37,032 nt of DNA. Origin: an uncultured Bacteroidota bacterium (GTDB lineage Bacteria; Bacteroidota; Bacteroidia; Bacteroidales; FEN-979). Below, piece after piece: positions 25,481 to 34,382 of the stretch (position 1 is the first letter of the stretch; every line of letters starts with the position of its first letter). The notes beneath the pieces are model-generated. The model did not search any database. It was not told where the DNA came from and saw only the letters and a list, made by a program, of their open reading frames with translations. The stretch spans positions 1-37,032 of the forward strand of contig CALCGJ010000198.1 of assembly GCA_937900965.1 (NCBI GenBank), read 5' to 3'. The position numbers and the translations under genes are program-made.

Positions 25481-26332
25481 TTAAGAAAAAAGTTCCATAT
25501 TATCGATTAAGCGAATGCCACCAATGTTAACAGCAGTGCATGCAATGATTTGCTCGGGCTCATTCCATGTATTGATTGGTAAAAGTGTTCGCTTATCTAC
25601 AATTTCGAAATAGTCAACCTGGAATGCTCGATTTTCAGCGAGTCTCTTTTGTGCTATTACCTGAAGTTTCCTGACGGGGATTGAGTCCGCATTCGCTTTA
25701 GTGAACATAAGCACACCGTAAATCTCTGAAGCCACCTGACGCTCCCCAATAGTCAACTTTAAATTGCGGCTGCTCATTGCAAGTCCGTCAGATTCCCTTA
25801 TTGTTTTACAGGGGACGATCTCCACAGGAAGCTTCAGAGATTCAGTCATATGCTGGATGATTGTCAGCTGCTGGAAATCCTTACTCCCAAAATAGGCACG
25901 CGAAGGTTTTACGATATCGAACAACTTGTTCACCACGATAGCTACCCCTTTGAAGTGGCCAGGCCTGTGTTTTCCCTCCATCACCTTATCAAGCCGTCCG
26001 AAATCAATATCCAGCTGCGTTTCCTCGCCAGGCGGATACATCTCAACTACATCAGGTGCAAAAAGGAAATCAACCTCCTCTCTTATGAGTGCCTTTGAAT
26101 CCTGCTCAATCATTCTGGGATATCCGGTCAGATCAACCTCGCTGTTGAATTGAATGGGATTCACAAAGATGCTGCAAACAGTGATGTCATTCTCTTGTTT
26201 TGATCTCTTGATCAATGAGATATGACCGGAATGGATGGCGCCCATCGTGGGGACGAAACCGATCGACTTGTTCCCATCCAATGAGGCACGGAGCTCCTTT
26301 TGGAGATCAGAAATATGGAGGAGGGTTTTCAT
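25481..26332 (-). CDS. panC: Pantoate--beta-alanine ligase (pantothenate synthetase)
   Basis: Joins pantoate and beta-alanine with ATP to form pantothenate. Of 283 residues, GFVPTMGAIHSGHISLIKRSK contains the HIGH-like motif (HSGH), and SIFVNPIQFN, KVMEGKHRPGHFKGVAIVVNKLF, YFGSKDFQQL and SDGLAMSSRNLKL are all conserved. The ATG overlaps the TGA of the response regulator upstream (ATGA, 26329-26332), so translation is probably coupled to a two-component system. No panB is in the window. Confidence 0.97.
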   Translation of the reverse strand: MKTLLHISDLQKELRASLDGNKSIGFVPTMGAIHSGHISLIKRSKQENDITVCSIFVNPIQFNSEVDLTGYPRMIEQDSKALIREEVDFLFAPDVVEMYPPGEETQLDIDFGRLDKVMEGKHRPGHFKGVAIVVNKLFDIVKPSRAYFGSKDFQQLTIIQHMTESLKLPVEIVPCKTIRESDGLAMSSRNLKLTIGERQVASEIYGVLMFTKANADSIPVRKLQVIAQKRLAENRAFQVDYFEIVDKRTLLPINTWNEPEQIIACTAVNIGGIRLIDNMELFS

Positions 26333-26988
26333 AATTCAACAAACTTATTTTTTATAGCAAACTTAACCATTTCAACAGTCGATTTTAATCCTAACTTTTT
26401 AACAATATGGGTTTTATGTGATTCAACAGTACGGATGTTGATCGCCAGCTGTGTGCTGATCTCCTTATTGTTATATCCCTCTGCGAATAGTTTGAGAATT
26501 TCCTGCTCACGCTTCGTCAGTGATTGTGGACTGTCTTCGGTACCCGCATCGGGCTGTGTGACCTGGCGCAGATAACTCTTCAGGATGATTTTGGAGATCG
26601 ATTCACTCAAGAATTCCTGGCCGTCATGGATTGCATACATGGCATCCAGTAGCTCCTGGCGGGAGGTGTTCTTTGGTAAATAACCTCTGGCTCCGGCTTT
26701 CATTGCATTGAAAACAAAATCTTCATTTGTATACATACTTAGAATGAGTACCCGTATCTCGGGATGACTCTTACTTAACATCCGGGTTAGATCAATACCT
26801 GAGATATCCGGCAGCGAAATATCCATCAGGATGATATCCGGATGTTTGAGTTTGATGCTCTCCAGTAATTCGTTCCCATTATTAGCCTCCCCGATAATTT
26901 GAATATCATCAATCCCGGCTAGCAGGGCTTTGATTCCATCCCGCACCAGTTGATGATCGTCTACCAGAAAAATTTCGATATGCTTCAT
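26329..26988 (-). CDS. NarL/FixJ family response regulator
   Basis: A 219-residue DNA-binding response regulator. The receiver has Asp10-Asp11 (FLVDDHQLVRDGI), phosphoacceptor Asp56 (ILMDISLPDISG) and Lys106 (GYLPKNTS). The C-terminal LuxR-type helix-turn-helix is LTKREQEILKLFAEGYNNKEISTQLAINIRTVESHKTHIVKKLGLKS. It lies 32 bp after the histidine kinase gene and shares an ATGA with panC. Its targets are not known. Confidence 0.95.
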   Translation of the reverse strand: MKHIEIFLVDDHQLVRDGIKALLAGIDDIQIIGEANNGNELLESIKLKHPDIILMDISLPDISGIDLTRMLSKSHPEIRVLILSMYTNEDFVFNAMKAGARGYLPKNTSRQELLDAMYAIHDGQEFLSESISKIILKSYLRQVTQPDAGTEDSPQSLTKREQEILKLFAEGYNNKEISTQLAINIRTVESHKTHIVKKLGLKSTVEMVKFAIKNKFVEL

Positions 26989-27020
26989 TCCAGATTTATG
27001 CTGAAGTATGTTGTGTACAC

Positions 27021-27671
27021 TTAATGAAATAATGGGATGTTGATGGTTATCATGGTGCCAACATTCACATGCGAATCAATATCAATCGAACCATTTAAGA
27101 GATTCACCCGCTCCCGCATATTGTTCATCCCATGCCCCGTATCCGTCTTGACCTCCTGCAAATTGAACCCCTTCCCGTTATCTTTGATTTTGAAAAGGAC
27201 ATTCTCCGTTCGCCTGATCAGAACCAGGTCAACCTGACTTGCTCCCGCATGTTTTACGGTGTTGTTCAGGGCCTCCTGAGCAATTCTGAAGATGTATGTC
27301 TTGATTGTTTTATTCAGGGATTCAAAATCACCTTTGAAGTCCAGAGAGATATGAAGACCAGTATGTTCGCTGGTCTCCACACAAAGATTCCGGATCGCAA
27401 ACACGATACCGAAGGCCTCCAGCACCGAAGGCATCAGGTTGTTACTGATCCTCCTGATCTCATCCACAATCTTGTCAAAATCGGTCCTGATCTTGGAAAT
27501 TCGCTCTCTCACCTCTTCCCCATCCATATACAGCAAGCTTTCGAGTTGCATTTTTACCGACACCAGGTATTGCCCGATCCCGTCGTGCAACTCCCTGGAT
27601 AATCGCTGCCGCTCTTTCTCTTCCCCCTCGATGAATGATTTCAGACTGTAAAACGGGTCGTGATCAACCAT
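27021..27671 (-). CDS. Cytosolic sensor histidine kinase (HisKA_3 type)
   Basis: Kinase partner of the NarL-type regulator. It has a HisKA_3 dimerisation domain with the phosphoacceptor His29 in RQRLSRELHDGIGQYL, and a HATPase_c domain with the N box EALNNTVKHA, G1 DNGKGFN and G2 GHGMNNMRERV. No transmembrane or sensory domain is visible. The track starts at an upstream TTG (257 residues); the ATG at 27671 gives 216 residues and fits better with the promoter found upstream, though the longer form cannot be excluded. With no sensor domain, it probably reads a cytosolic signal or depends on another protein. Confidence 0.88.
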   Translation of the reverse strand: MVDHDPFYSLKSFIEGEEKERQRLSRELHDGIGQYLVSVKMQLESLLYMDGEEVRERISKIRTDFDKIVDEIRRISNNLMPSVLEAFGIVFAIRNLCVETSEHTGLHISLDFKGDFESLNKTIKTYIFRIAQEALNNTVKHAGASQVDLVLIRRTENVLFKIKDNGKGFNLQEVKTDTGHGMNNMRERVNLLNGSIDIDSHVNVGTMITINIPLFH

Positions 27672-27679
27672 CTGTGGTT

Positions 27680-27707
27680 CAAAGCTATTTTTATTAATTT
27701 TGGTCAA
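27680..27707 (-). promoter_or_regulatory. Candidate promoter for the two-component/panCD operon
   Basis: On the minus strand there is TTG (27705-27707), a 17-bp spacer, and TAGCTTTG (27680-27687), an exact TAnnTTTG match. The -7 box ends only 8 bp before the ATG at 27671, so the mRNA leader would be very short or absent. A second exact -7 match (TAAGTTTG) lies further upstream in the same 149-bp divergent region, which holds no gene that I can see. Confidence 0.45.
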
Positions 27708-27820
27708 TCCGAAAGGGCTATAAGTCGGGACAAACTTACTAAAATTCCGATTCTGAACTGAAAAAACAAACCGATGAGCTTTCACTTCAATCAAATGGAT
27801 GAATATTAGGGAATTGATTA

Positions 27821-29038
27821 ATGAATAAGACTCGAATCATCACCCGAACTGTCCTGCTGGTATCTTTTGTCAGCTTCTTCAACGACATTGCCAGTGAGAT
27901 GCTCTATCCCGTGATGCCTGTTTACCTTCGTTCAATTGGCTTTTCAATTCTTTTGATCGGAATCCTCGAAGGGATTGCGGAAGCTACTGCCGGCTTGAGT
28001 AAAGGATATTTCGGAAACCTCTCCGATCTGAAACAAAAACGGCTGCCATTTATACAGGTAGGATATGCTCTCAGCGCCCTTTCCAAGCCACTGATGGCTC
28101 TTTTTATATACCCCTTGTGGATCTTCTTCGCCAGAACACTCGACCGGTTGGGAAAGGGTATACGTACCGGATCACGGGATGCCATTCTGAGTGATGAGAC
28201 AACCAGCGAACACAAAGGAAAGGTGTTTGGATTTCACAGGAGCATGGATACTCTTGGAGCTGCCATTGGCCCGTCACTGGCACTGGTTTACCTTTTTTAC
28301 TTCCCGGAACAGTATCGATGGCTCTTTTTTCTGGCTTTTATTCCCGGACTGGTGGCTGTTTTGATGACATTCTTTATCAAGGAAAAAAAGAGGAGTGATT
28401 CTCTGTCACCTGTTAAGAAAATCCATTTCCTATCCTATTTTTCCTACTGGAAGCGGGCCGGGTCGGGGTATCGGATGGTGGCCATAGGATTGCTTCTTTT
28501 CACATTATTTAACAGTTCTGATATATTCCTGTTGCTTGCCGTGAAGGAACAGGGATTGTCGGATGTTCAGATGATTGGTGTCTATATTTTTTACAACCTC
28601 ATCTTTGCCCTCTTTTCATATCCAATTGGATGGCTTGCCGATCGCATCGGCCTCAAAACCATGCTGATCATCGGATTGATGATCTTCAGCGCAGTCTATT
28701 TCGGGTTTGGATGGGCTGGGTCGATATTAATGTTTGGCATTCTCTTTTTTGGATATGGTCTCTATGCTGCTTGTACCGATGGGATCTCCAAAGCACTGAT
28801 TACGAATCTGGCTGACCGGAAGGATACAGCCACTGCCATCGGTTTGTATACAAGTCTCACAAGTCTTCTAACCCTACTGGCGAGCAGTCTGGCCGGACTC
28901 GTGTGGTTCACACTGGGGGCTCGATGGATGTTTGTCATCTCAGGCACCGGGGTGGCTGTTACGGTACTTTACTTTCTTCTGATAATTAATACAGAAAAAT
29001 CCAGGCAATCCAATCCTAAACGGGAACTCCCAGCATAG
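27821..29038 (+). CDS. MFS transporter, drug-efflux-like
   Basis: A 405-residue major facilitator protein with about 12 hydrophobic helices. The opening segment VSFFNDIASEMLYPVMPVYLRSIGFS and GILEGIAEATAGLSKGYFGNLSDLKQKRLPFIQVGYALSALSKPL are typical of a YfkF/tetracycline-efflux-like bacterial MFS group, and RTLDRLGKGIRTGSRDAILSD is its loop signature. The substrate is unknown. The gene is divergent from the histidine kinase and stands alone; it ends 9 bp before the convergent LruC gene. Confidence 0.9.
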   Translation: MNKTRIITRTVLLVSFVSFFNDIASEMLYPVMPVYLRSIGFSILLIGILEGIAEATAGLSKGYFGNLSDLKQKRLPFIQVGYALSALSKPLMALFIYPLWIFFARTLDRLGKGIRTGSRDAILSDETTSEHKGKVFGFHRSMDTLGAAIGPSLALVYLFYFPEQYRWLFFLAFIPGLVAVLMTFFIKEKKRSDSLSPVKKIHFLSYFSYWKRAGSGYRMVAIGLLLFTLFNSSDIFLLLAVKEQGLSDVQMIGVYIFYNLIFALFSYPIGWLADRIGLKTMLIIGLMIFSAVYFGFGWAGSILMFGILFFGYGLYAACTDGISKALITNLADRKDTATAIGLYTSLTSLLTLLASSLAGLVWFTLGARWMFVISGTGVAVTVLYFLLIINTEKSRQSNPKRELPA

Positions 29039-29047
29039 GAAAGATTA

Positions 29048-31348
29048 TTATGGTTGGATTTTGTAGATGGTATGCTGGTTTCTGTATCCCGGCAAGTTCA
29101 GATACCAGTCGGGATAAGAGTTTCCGCTTGCCTGGCACCACTCAGCAAAGTAATTGTATCCGTAAAGGATCGCGATGTATTCATATGTATAATCGTATTT
29201 CTCAGAGATATTAGTAGCCCACAGGAGATTTTTTTCTGTTTTGTAATACCTGCCAATAGTGGGATCTGAGTCATCATCCCCTGTGCCAAAGAATGCCGGA
29301 CTGGCCAGGGAAGTAGGGATGTAATCGGGCATGTGGATTTCGATATTTCTGTCGAGGTTTTTAATCAGGAATGGGTTGTATGGTGGGGATCCAACGAGAG
29401 TCTGATCCTGGGGTATTGTGAAATGGACGTTGATAAAGACCGAATCAGAATAGCCCGAAGGATAATTGTCAAGGGTATTGAATTCTGTCCTTAGGCCAGG
29501 TGGCCGGTGAATGATGTTGTCAGCATTGTCCCATGCAATGATCACGGCATGTTCCTGAGAGCTTTCGGTTCCGTTCTCACTCAGATTGATGTATCCGAAT
29601 TTAAAGACATAGCCGCTCACAGAGCCCACTGTAGACGGGAGGATGTTATCGAGCTGGAACCCGAAGCCATTCTTCAGGGTTGCCCCTGCTGCCCTCAGGT
29701 AAAATTTTGGCTGGATATCCACTACCTGGTTCCGGCTGTTGGTTATAATCCGGTATTGATAATCAATCACCGCATCGTTCATATCATAATCACCTGCGGA
29801 GGGCCACAGGTCCTCAAAGATCAGGCTTCCAAATGAAGATGCACTTGGGTACCAGCTGATGAATGCCCGTAATCCATCGGTGGGGAAATCGTCAACCATA
29901 TTAGGGACACCGTCACCATCTGAGTCGTTAACGTCAGGTTGCCCGCTTCCTTCTGGGTTGCAGATCGAGGCAGGAATATAAGCTGATGCATCGGCGAGTG
30001 GTTTCAGGGTGGCGCCATCCAGGAAATTCCCGGGATAGCTGCCTGAAAGAAGGGTTCCATCGGGTGTCAGCATCTCCAACGCTCCCTTAACAACCCGCTG
30101 TATTCCGATGATGCTCCCAGAGGTAGTGCATTTGATGACACTGGCAGATCCCTTTCCGGTAACCGTATTTTTCATGGTAAATACAGGAGTTGAGATCATG
30201 GACTGATTCTGCAGGACCAGTTTGGATCCTTCATTTACGATAACTTCCATATCTGCAAGAAGATATCCGTTATTAGAGTTGTATGTCATCGAATTGAATA
30301 CCACCTGCTGATAGCAATGGATGTTGCAGCTGTTTTGAAAGGTTTTCCCATTGAAATTAATATTCCCAAATACCTCAACAGTTCCACTGTTTTGTACATT
30401 TCCGGCTATATCCCAGTTGCTGTGGACTTTCAGGAATCCAAAATTTTCCAACTCACTGGCAATTCCCACAATTGTATATTGTCCGTTGATCTCCAGGTTG
30501 CCAAAGTTCAGGATCGGGTTGGGATGTGCAAAGTTGCTGTTGATCTGGATCGTACCGTAGTTTTGCAGAAAGGCATTTTGAATCATCGAGATTGAACCAA
30601 GGATAGCCTGAGCCTGGCTATATACCCACATGGAACAGTTCTGAGTCATACTCAGAGAACTGATGCTGGCAGAACCTGTAGATGTAACAATGAGTTTGCA
30701 TGTATTCTCCTCCTGACCCATGCTGATACTTCCGACGAAGGAACCGCAAACTTTCAATGTGCCTTTTTTGATGGAAATATGTCCGTTGTAACTATCTGTG
30801 ATACAATAGGTCTGGCCATTACTGATGACAGTGGTCCCGGACCCTGTCAGCCATTCATCACACCCTGATCCACAGTCAGGCTCATCTACCCATATCAGGC
30901 TGCTCTTCTCACTTCCTTGGTCGTAAAAGGTGTAGTCAATCTTGTTTCCAACCGTTACTTCAACTGTTTCACTGAAGCCGTTAGCCGTTCTCATCTGCAG
31001 AAAGAGGGATGAAACAGCAGTCGATATCCGCAACCTGGCCTGAAAAGGGTAGTCAAATCCGGCCGAACCACTCAAAAGAAGCTTCCCGGTATCGATCGGA
31101 TTTCCGATGTAAACAGAGATCTTCGACAGGGTTCCAACGGGGAGCGTTGACAAGTTTATCGCTATATTCACATCGATCTCCCGGGATGTCTGCCAGTTGA
31201 AGCTGGCATGAACATCCAGATCATTCATACTGCCGACACCTGGTTCCCGAACCTCAATGTTTTTTTTGCAACTTGTGGACAGTAAAATAGCTGAAAAAGA
31301 AAAAACAAGTAAAAGCTGAAAGAGGAGTCTAGGTGGCTGAGCTATCAT
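29048..31348 (-). CDS. LruC-domain lipoprotein with beta-helix-like middle region
   Basis: A 766-residue putative surface lipoprotein (ATG at 31348; longer ORF has no lipobox-proximal start). The signal sequence ends in the lipobox LLSTSCKK. The middle (about 130-430) is rich in short repeats of the type NFGNLEINGQY, ENFGFLKVHSNW, NSGTVEVFGNINFNG, which suggests a parallel beta-helix with one strand per turn. A calcium-type loop DSDGDGVPNMVDDFP precedes the LruC/DUF4842 domain (about 470-760; LIFEDLWPSAGDYDMNDAVIDYQY, FGFQLDN). LruC proteins are leucine-rich-repeat-unrelated secreted proteins of unknown role in Bacteroidetes and others. It is a stand-alone gene with its own promoter. Confidence 0.82.
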   Translation of the reverse strand: MIAQPPRLLFQLLLVFSFSAILLSTSCKKNIEVREPGVGSMNDLDVHASFNWQTSREIDVNIAINLSTLPVGTLSKISVYIGNPIDTGKLLLSGSAGFDYPFQARLRISTAVSSLFLQMRTANGFSETVEVTVGNKIDYTFYDQGSEKSSLIWVDEPDCGSGCDEWLTGSGTTVISNGQTYCITDSYNGHISIKKGTLKVCGSFVGSISMGQEENTCKLIVTSTGSASISSLSMTQNCSMWVYSQAQAILGSISMIQNAFLQNYGTIQINSNFAHPNPILNFGNLEINGQYTIVGIASELENFGFLKVHSNWDIAGNVQNSGTVEVFGNINFNGKTFQNSCNIHCYQQVVFNSMTYNSNNGYLLADMEVIVNEGSKLVLQNQSMISTPVFTMKNTVTGKGSASVIKCTTSGSIIGIQRVVKGALEMLTPDGTLLSGSYPGNFLDGATLKPLADASAYIPASICNPEGSGQPDVNDSDGDGVPNMVDDFPTDGLRAFISWYPSASSFGSLIFEDLWPSAGDYDMNDAVIDYQYRIITNSRNQVVDIQPKFYLRAAGATLKNGFGFQLDNILPSTVGSVSGYVFKFGYINLSENGTESSQEHAVIIAWDNADNIIHRPPGLRTEFNTLDNYPSGYSDSVFINVHFTIPQDQTLVGSPPYNPFLIKNLDRNIEIHMPDYIPTSLASPAFFGTGDDDSDPTIGRYYKTEKNLLWATNISEKYDYTYEYIAILYGYNYFAEWCQASGNSYPDWYLNLPGYRNQHTIYKIQP

Positions 31349-31368
31349 TTTCCGGGTATTTAAAAGTC

Positions 31369-31399
31369 TAAAGATACAGGAAGATATGATAAGAATCAA
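31369..31399 (-). promoter_or_regulatory. Candidate promoter for the LruC lipoprotein gene
   Basis: Minus strand: TTG (31397-31399), a 20-bp spacer, then TATCTTTA (31369-31376), one mismatch to TAnnTTTG at the last base. It ends 20 bp before the ATG at 31348. Spacing agrees with the Bacteroidetes sigma factor. Confidence 0.5.
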
Positions 31400-31416
31400 A
31401 TCTCCCTGATTCTCTC

Positions 31417-31424
31417 TATCTTTG
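31417..31424 (+). promoter_or_regulatory. Candidate -7 box for mnmA
   Basis: TATCTTTG is an exact TAnnTTTG match, 33 bp before the GTG start of mnmA, in the 109-bp region shared with the LruC promoter on the other strand. A clear -33 element is not seen. Confidence 0.4.
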
Positions 31425-31457
31425 CATCCACATTTTGAGATATGTAACAAGTTTTAA

Positions 31458-32528
31458 GTGAAAGAGAAAAAGAAAGTTCTGGTTGGATTAAGTGGGGGCG
31501 TGGACTCTTCTGTTGCAGCATACCTGTTAAAAAAGGAGGGCTATGATGTGATTGGTGTCACGATGGCCATCTGGGATGGCAAATATTCCGCCTCAGGAAA
31601 GCATGCCTGTTACGGACCCGATGAAGATGAAGAGATCAGGGAAGCCAGGGAAATTGCAGAGATGCTGGAAATCCCTTATCATGTATTCGATTGTGCCGCT
31701 GAATACAAAGAGTCAGTACTGAACTATTTCAAAACCGAATACCTGTCGGGGCGCACCCCGAATCCTTGCGTGAAATGTAACCAGCTGATCAAGTTTGGAA
31801 TGTTGCCCCTGCTTGCTGAGAAAGGAGGACTTGCCTACGACTTTTTTGCAACCGGCCACTATGCTCAGGTTACCCGCGATAATGTCAGCAAAAGGTACCT
31901 ATTGAAAAAAGGATTAGATCCCAAAAAGGATCAGACCTATTTCATTCACCGGCTATCCCAGGAGCAACTGAGCACGATTTTGTTACCACTGGGAGGGCTC
32001 ACCAAGCCGGAAGTCAGAGAGATCGCTCGTGAAGCGGGGATCCCTTCCGTCGAGAAGGAGGAGAGTCAGGATTTCTACGGTGGAGACTACAAGGAGCTTT
32101 TAGAGATGCCTGCGACGCCGGGAGATATTGTACTAGCCGATGGGAAAGTACTTGGCACGCATAATGGCTTCTGGAATTTCACCCTCGGACAAAGAAAGGG
32201 GCTCGGTGTAGCCTATTCAGAACCACTTTACGTGGTTAAACTCGACCCTGATGCCAACCGTGTAATTGTCGGAACCCGTAAAGAGACGTACGAATCAACC
32301 TTTATTGTCAATGATCTGAACTGGATCTCCATAGAAAAATTAACAGCTCCTATGGAGGTTACCTGCAAGATCAGGTCAGCCCAGAATGGGCGTGAAGCTA
32401 CCATAGAACCTAATGACGATGGAGGTGTTAAAGTTACCTTCTACCACCCAAACGATGCCATCACACCCGGCCAGAGTGCCGTGTTTTATGAGGATGATAT
32501 CGTTGTCGGAGGAGGAGTTATAGTGTAA
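31458..32528 (+). CDS. mnmA: tRNA 2-thiouridine synthase, MnmA/TrmU family
   Basis: ATP-dependent enzyme that thiolates U34 of tRNAs. Of 356 residues, the PP-loop LSGGVDSSVAAYLL (11-24), CYGPDEDEEIREAREIAE, GRTPNPCVKCNQLIKFG with Cys104 and Cys107, and FFATGHYAQV are clear. The second catalytic Cys of E. coli MnmA (Cys199, in a D-x-C-F-I context) is absent: the local sequence is EESQDFYGGDY with Tyr207 at that place. The start is GTG at 31458 (MKEKKKVLVGLSGG). Cysteines 51, 79, 104 and 107 could hold an iron-sulfur cluster instead. Many Bacteroidetes have two TrmU-type genes, so this may be one of a pair. Confidence 0.9.
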   Translation: MKEKKKVLVGLSGGVDSSVAAYLLKKEGYDVIGVTMAIWDGKYSASGKHACYGPDEDEEIREAREIAEMLEIPYHVFDCAAEYKESVLNYFKTEYLSGRTPNPCVKCNQLIKFGMLPLLAEKGGLAYDFFATGHYAQVTRDNVSKRYLLKKGLDPKKDQTYFIHRLSQEQLSTILLPLGGLTKPEVREIAREAGIPSVEKEESQDFYGGDYKELLEMPATPGDIVLADGKVLGTHNGFWNFTLGQRKGLGVAYSEPLYVVKLDPDANRVIVGTRKETYESTFIVNDLNWISIEKLTAPMEVTCKIRSAQNGREATIEPNDDGGVKVTFYHPNDAITPGQSAVFYEDDIVVGGGVIV

Positions 32529-32540
32529 TTACGATTAAAT

Positions 32541-32557
32541 CGATTTACGATTTACGA
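32541..32557. repeat. Short CGATTTA tandem repeat downstream of mnmA
   Basis: Two perfect CGATTTA heptamers (32541-32547, 32548-32554) and a partial CGA follow a looser upstream copy (ACGATTAAAT). It sits in the 75-bp spacer between mnmA and the M28 gene. Simple repeats of this size recur in the intergenic regions of this window. Confidence 0.6.
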
Positions 32558-32603
32558 ATGAAAATCTAATTATGGCAATTTCTTAAACCTTAACCTTTTT
32601 ATT

Positions 32604-34382
32604 ATGAGAACCTATATCATTTCACTCTTCACCCTGTTTTTAGCCTTTTCCACCGTCGCCCAAAAACCAATTAAGCTTGATCCGGCAGACCTTAAGAAAC
32701 ATGTTGAGTTTCTTGCTTCTGATTCATTGAAAGGACGCAAGCCAGGTACTCCTGAAGCAGATATTGCTGCTGGCTATATCCTTGAAAATTTTATGATGGC
32801 CGGGCTGGAGCCCATGTTTGACAAAGGATTTCAGAATTTTGATGTCGTTACCAGTGTTGGTTTGGGTGAGACAAATCGATTCTTATTTAACGGTACGGCT
32901 TATAAACTGATGGCTGATTATGTTCCTCTTGCATTTTCCTCTTCAGGAGGAGCGGATGCATCAATTGTTTTTACCGGGTTTGGCTTCGACATTGATCAGG
33001 ATAGTTTGAAATGGAATGACTATGAAGGAATTGACGTTCAGGATAAATGGGTGATGTTTTTCCGTGCTGACCCCGAACCTGACAATTCGGAAAGTGCTTT
33101 CATTCCCTTTAGCAATATTCGAAGCAAGATATTGACAGCCAAAGACAAAGGTGCTGCAGGTGTATTGCTGGTAACTCCCCGCAGTATGGAAAAAAGTGAC
33201 AAACTGATGCCTCTGGTTGTTGAAAACAACGAAGTCACAGCAGGTATACCGGTGATCAATATCACCCGCGACCTGGCAGACCAGCTTTTAACATCAAGCA
33301 GGTTTTCAGCTGATAGTCTCGATGCTATGATCATCCAACAGAAAAAACCGTTCTCTTTTGCTTTAGAGGAGAAGCTTTCGGCTCAAACGGAGGTGAATCA
33401 GGAGAAGGAGCAAACGGCGAATGTTGTTGCTCTGCTGAAAGGCAGTGACCCTGTGTTAAGTGAGCAGTATATCGTGATTGGAGCCCATTACGACCATCTG
33501 GGGATGGGAGGGTCAAACTCGGGTTCCCGGATGCCTGATACCAGTGCGGTTCATAACGGTGCTGACGACAATGCGTCAGGGACAGCCATGGTGATTGAGC
33601 TTGCCAGAGCACTGGCAGAACAGGGCGCACCTCCACGAAGCATCATTTTCGTTGCCTTTAGTGCCGAAGAGATGGGACTCCTGGGTTCGAAATTCTTCAT
33701 TGACAACCCACCTGTCCCTGCCGGGTCGATCGAAACAATGTTTAATTTTGATATGGTTGGACGGTTCGATAAAGAGAAAAACTCTATTTCAGTTAGTGGA
33801 ACAGGAACCTCATCTGAAGGAGATTCCATTCTTCTGGTCTATGAAAAAGACCTTCCGTTTAAGGTAGTTCACTCCCCGGATGGATATGGTCCCTCCGATC
33901 ACGCTGCTTTTTATGCTGCCAACATCCCGGTCTTCTACTTCAATACCGGCGTACATACCGATTATCATACTCCCTTTGATGATACTGAACTACTGGATTT
34001 TGATACCGAAGCTACTGTAGGGAATTTTGCAGCAGATGTCATAGTAGCTGTTGCCGGGGCTCCGCAACCACTGACTTTCAAGGAATCTGGGAGCAAAGTT
34101 GCATCAGGACGTATGGGGAGACAGCTGAAGGTGACTCTTGGTATTATGCCCGATTTTGCCGGCTCCGAAAAGAAAGGCCTTCGTGTTGATGGCGTGACAA
34201 GTGGCAAACCGGCCGACCTCGGAGGAATGCTGAAAGGCGATGTCATCATTTCGATCAACGGACTAAAAGTTGAGAATATCTATGAATATATGTCGCGCCT
34301 CTCCAAACTGAAGCACGGACAAACCATCAACGTGGAGGTGATCAGGGACGATAAGAATGAAATCCTGCTGATTCAACTTTAA
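32604..34382 (+). CDS. Secreted M28 family metallopeptidase with PA and PDZ domains
   Basis: A 592-residue exported aminopeptidase-type enzyme. After a signal peptide (MRTYIISLFTLFLAFSTVAQ) comes a protease-associated domain (about 120-250) inserted before the M28 zinc domain. The two-zinc ligand motifs are visible: GAHYDHLG (His), HNGADDNASGTA (Asp), AFSAEEMGLLG (Glu pair), FNFDMVGR (Asp) and HTDYHTPFDD (His). The last 90 residues form a PDZ-like domain (GLRVDGVTSGKPADLGGMLKGDVIISINGLKVENI). Likely role: release of N-terminal amino acids or dipeptides in the periplasm. No sorting tail is seen. It follows mnmA by 75 bp and converges on the ChaN-like gene. Confidence 0.92.
   Translation: MRTYIISLFTLFLAFSTVAQKPIKLDPADLKKHVEFLASDSLKGRKPGTPEADIAAGYILENFMMAGLEPMFDKGFQNFDVVTSVGLGETNRFLFNGTAYKLMADYVPLAFSSSGGADASIVFTGFGFDIDQDSLKWNDYEGIDVQDKWVMFFRADPEPDNSESAFIPFSNIRSKILTAKDKGAAGVLLVTPRSMEKSDKLMPLVVENNEVTAGIPVINITRDLADQLLTSSRFSADSLDAMIIQQKKPFSFALEEKLSAQTEVNQEKEQTANVVALLKGSDPVLSEQYIVIGAHYDHLGMGGSNSGSRMPDTSAVHNGADDNASGTAMVIELARALAEQGAPPRSIIFVAFSAEEMGLLGSKFFIDNPPVPAGSIETMFNFDMVGRFDKEKNSISVSGTGTSSEGDSILLVYEKDLPFKVVHSPDGYGPSDHAAFYAANIPVFYFNTGVHTDYHTPFDDTELLDFDTEATVGNFAADVIVAVAGAPQPLTFKESGSKVASGRMGRQLKVTLGIMPDFAGSEKKGLRVDGVTSGKPADLGGMLKGDVIISINGLKVENIYEYMSRLSKLKHGQTINVEVIRDDKNEILLIQL

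Noticed and set aside
27132-27602. 156-residue plus-strand ORF opposite the histidine kinase
   Set aside because: Antisense shadow; the minus strand encodes intact H, N and G boxes of a kinase.
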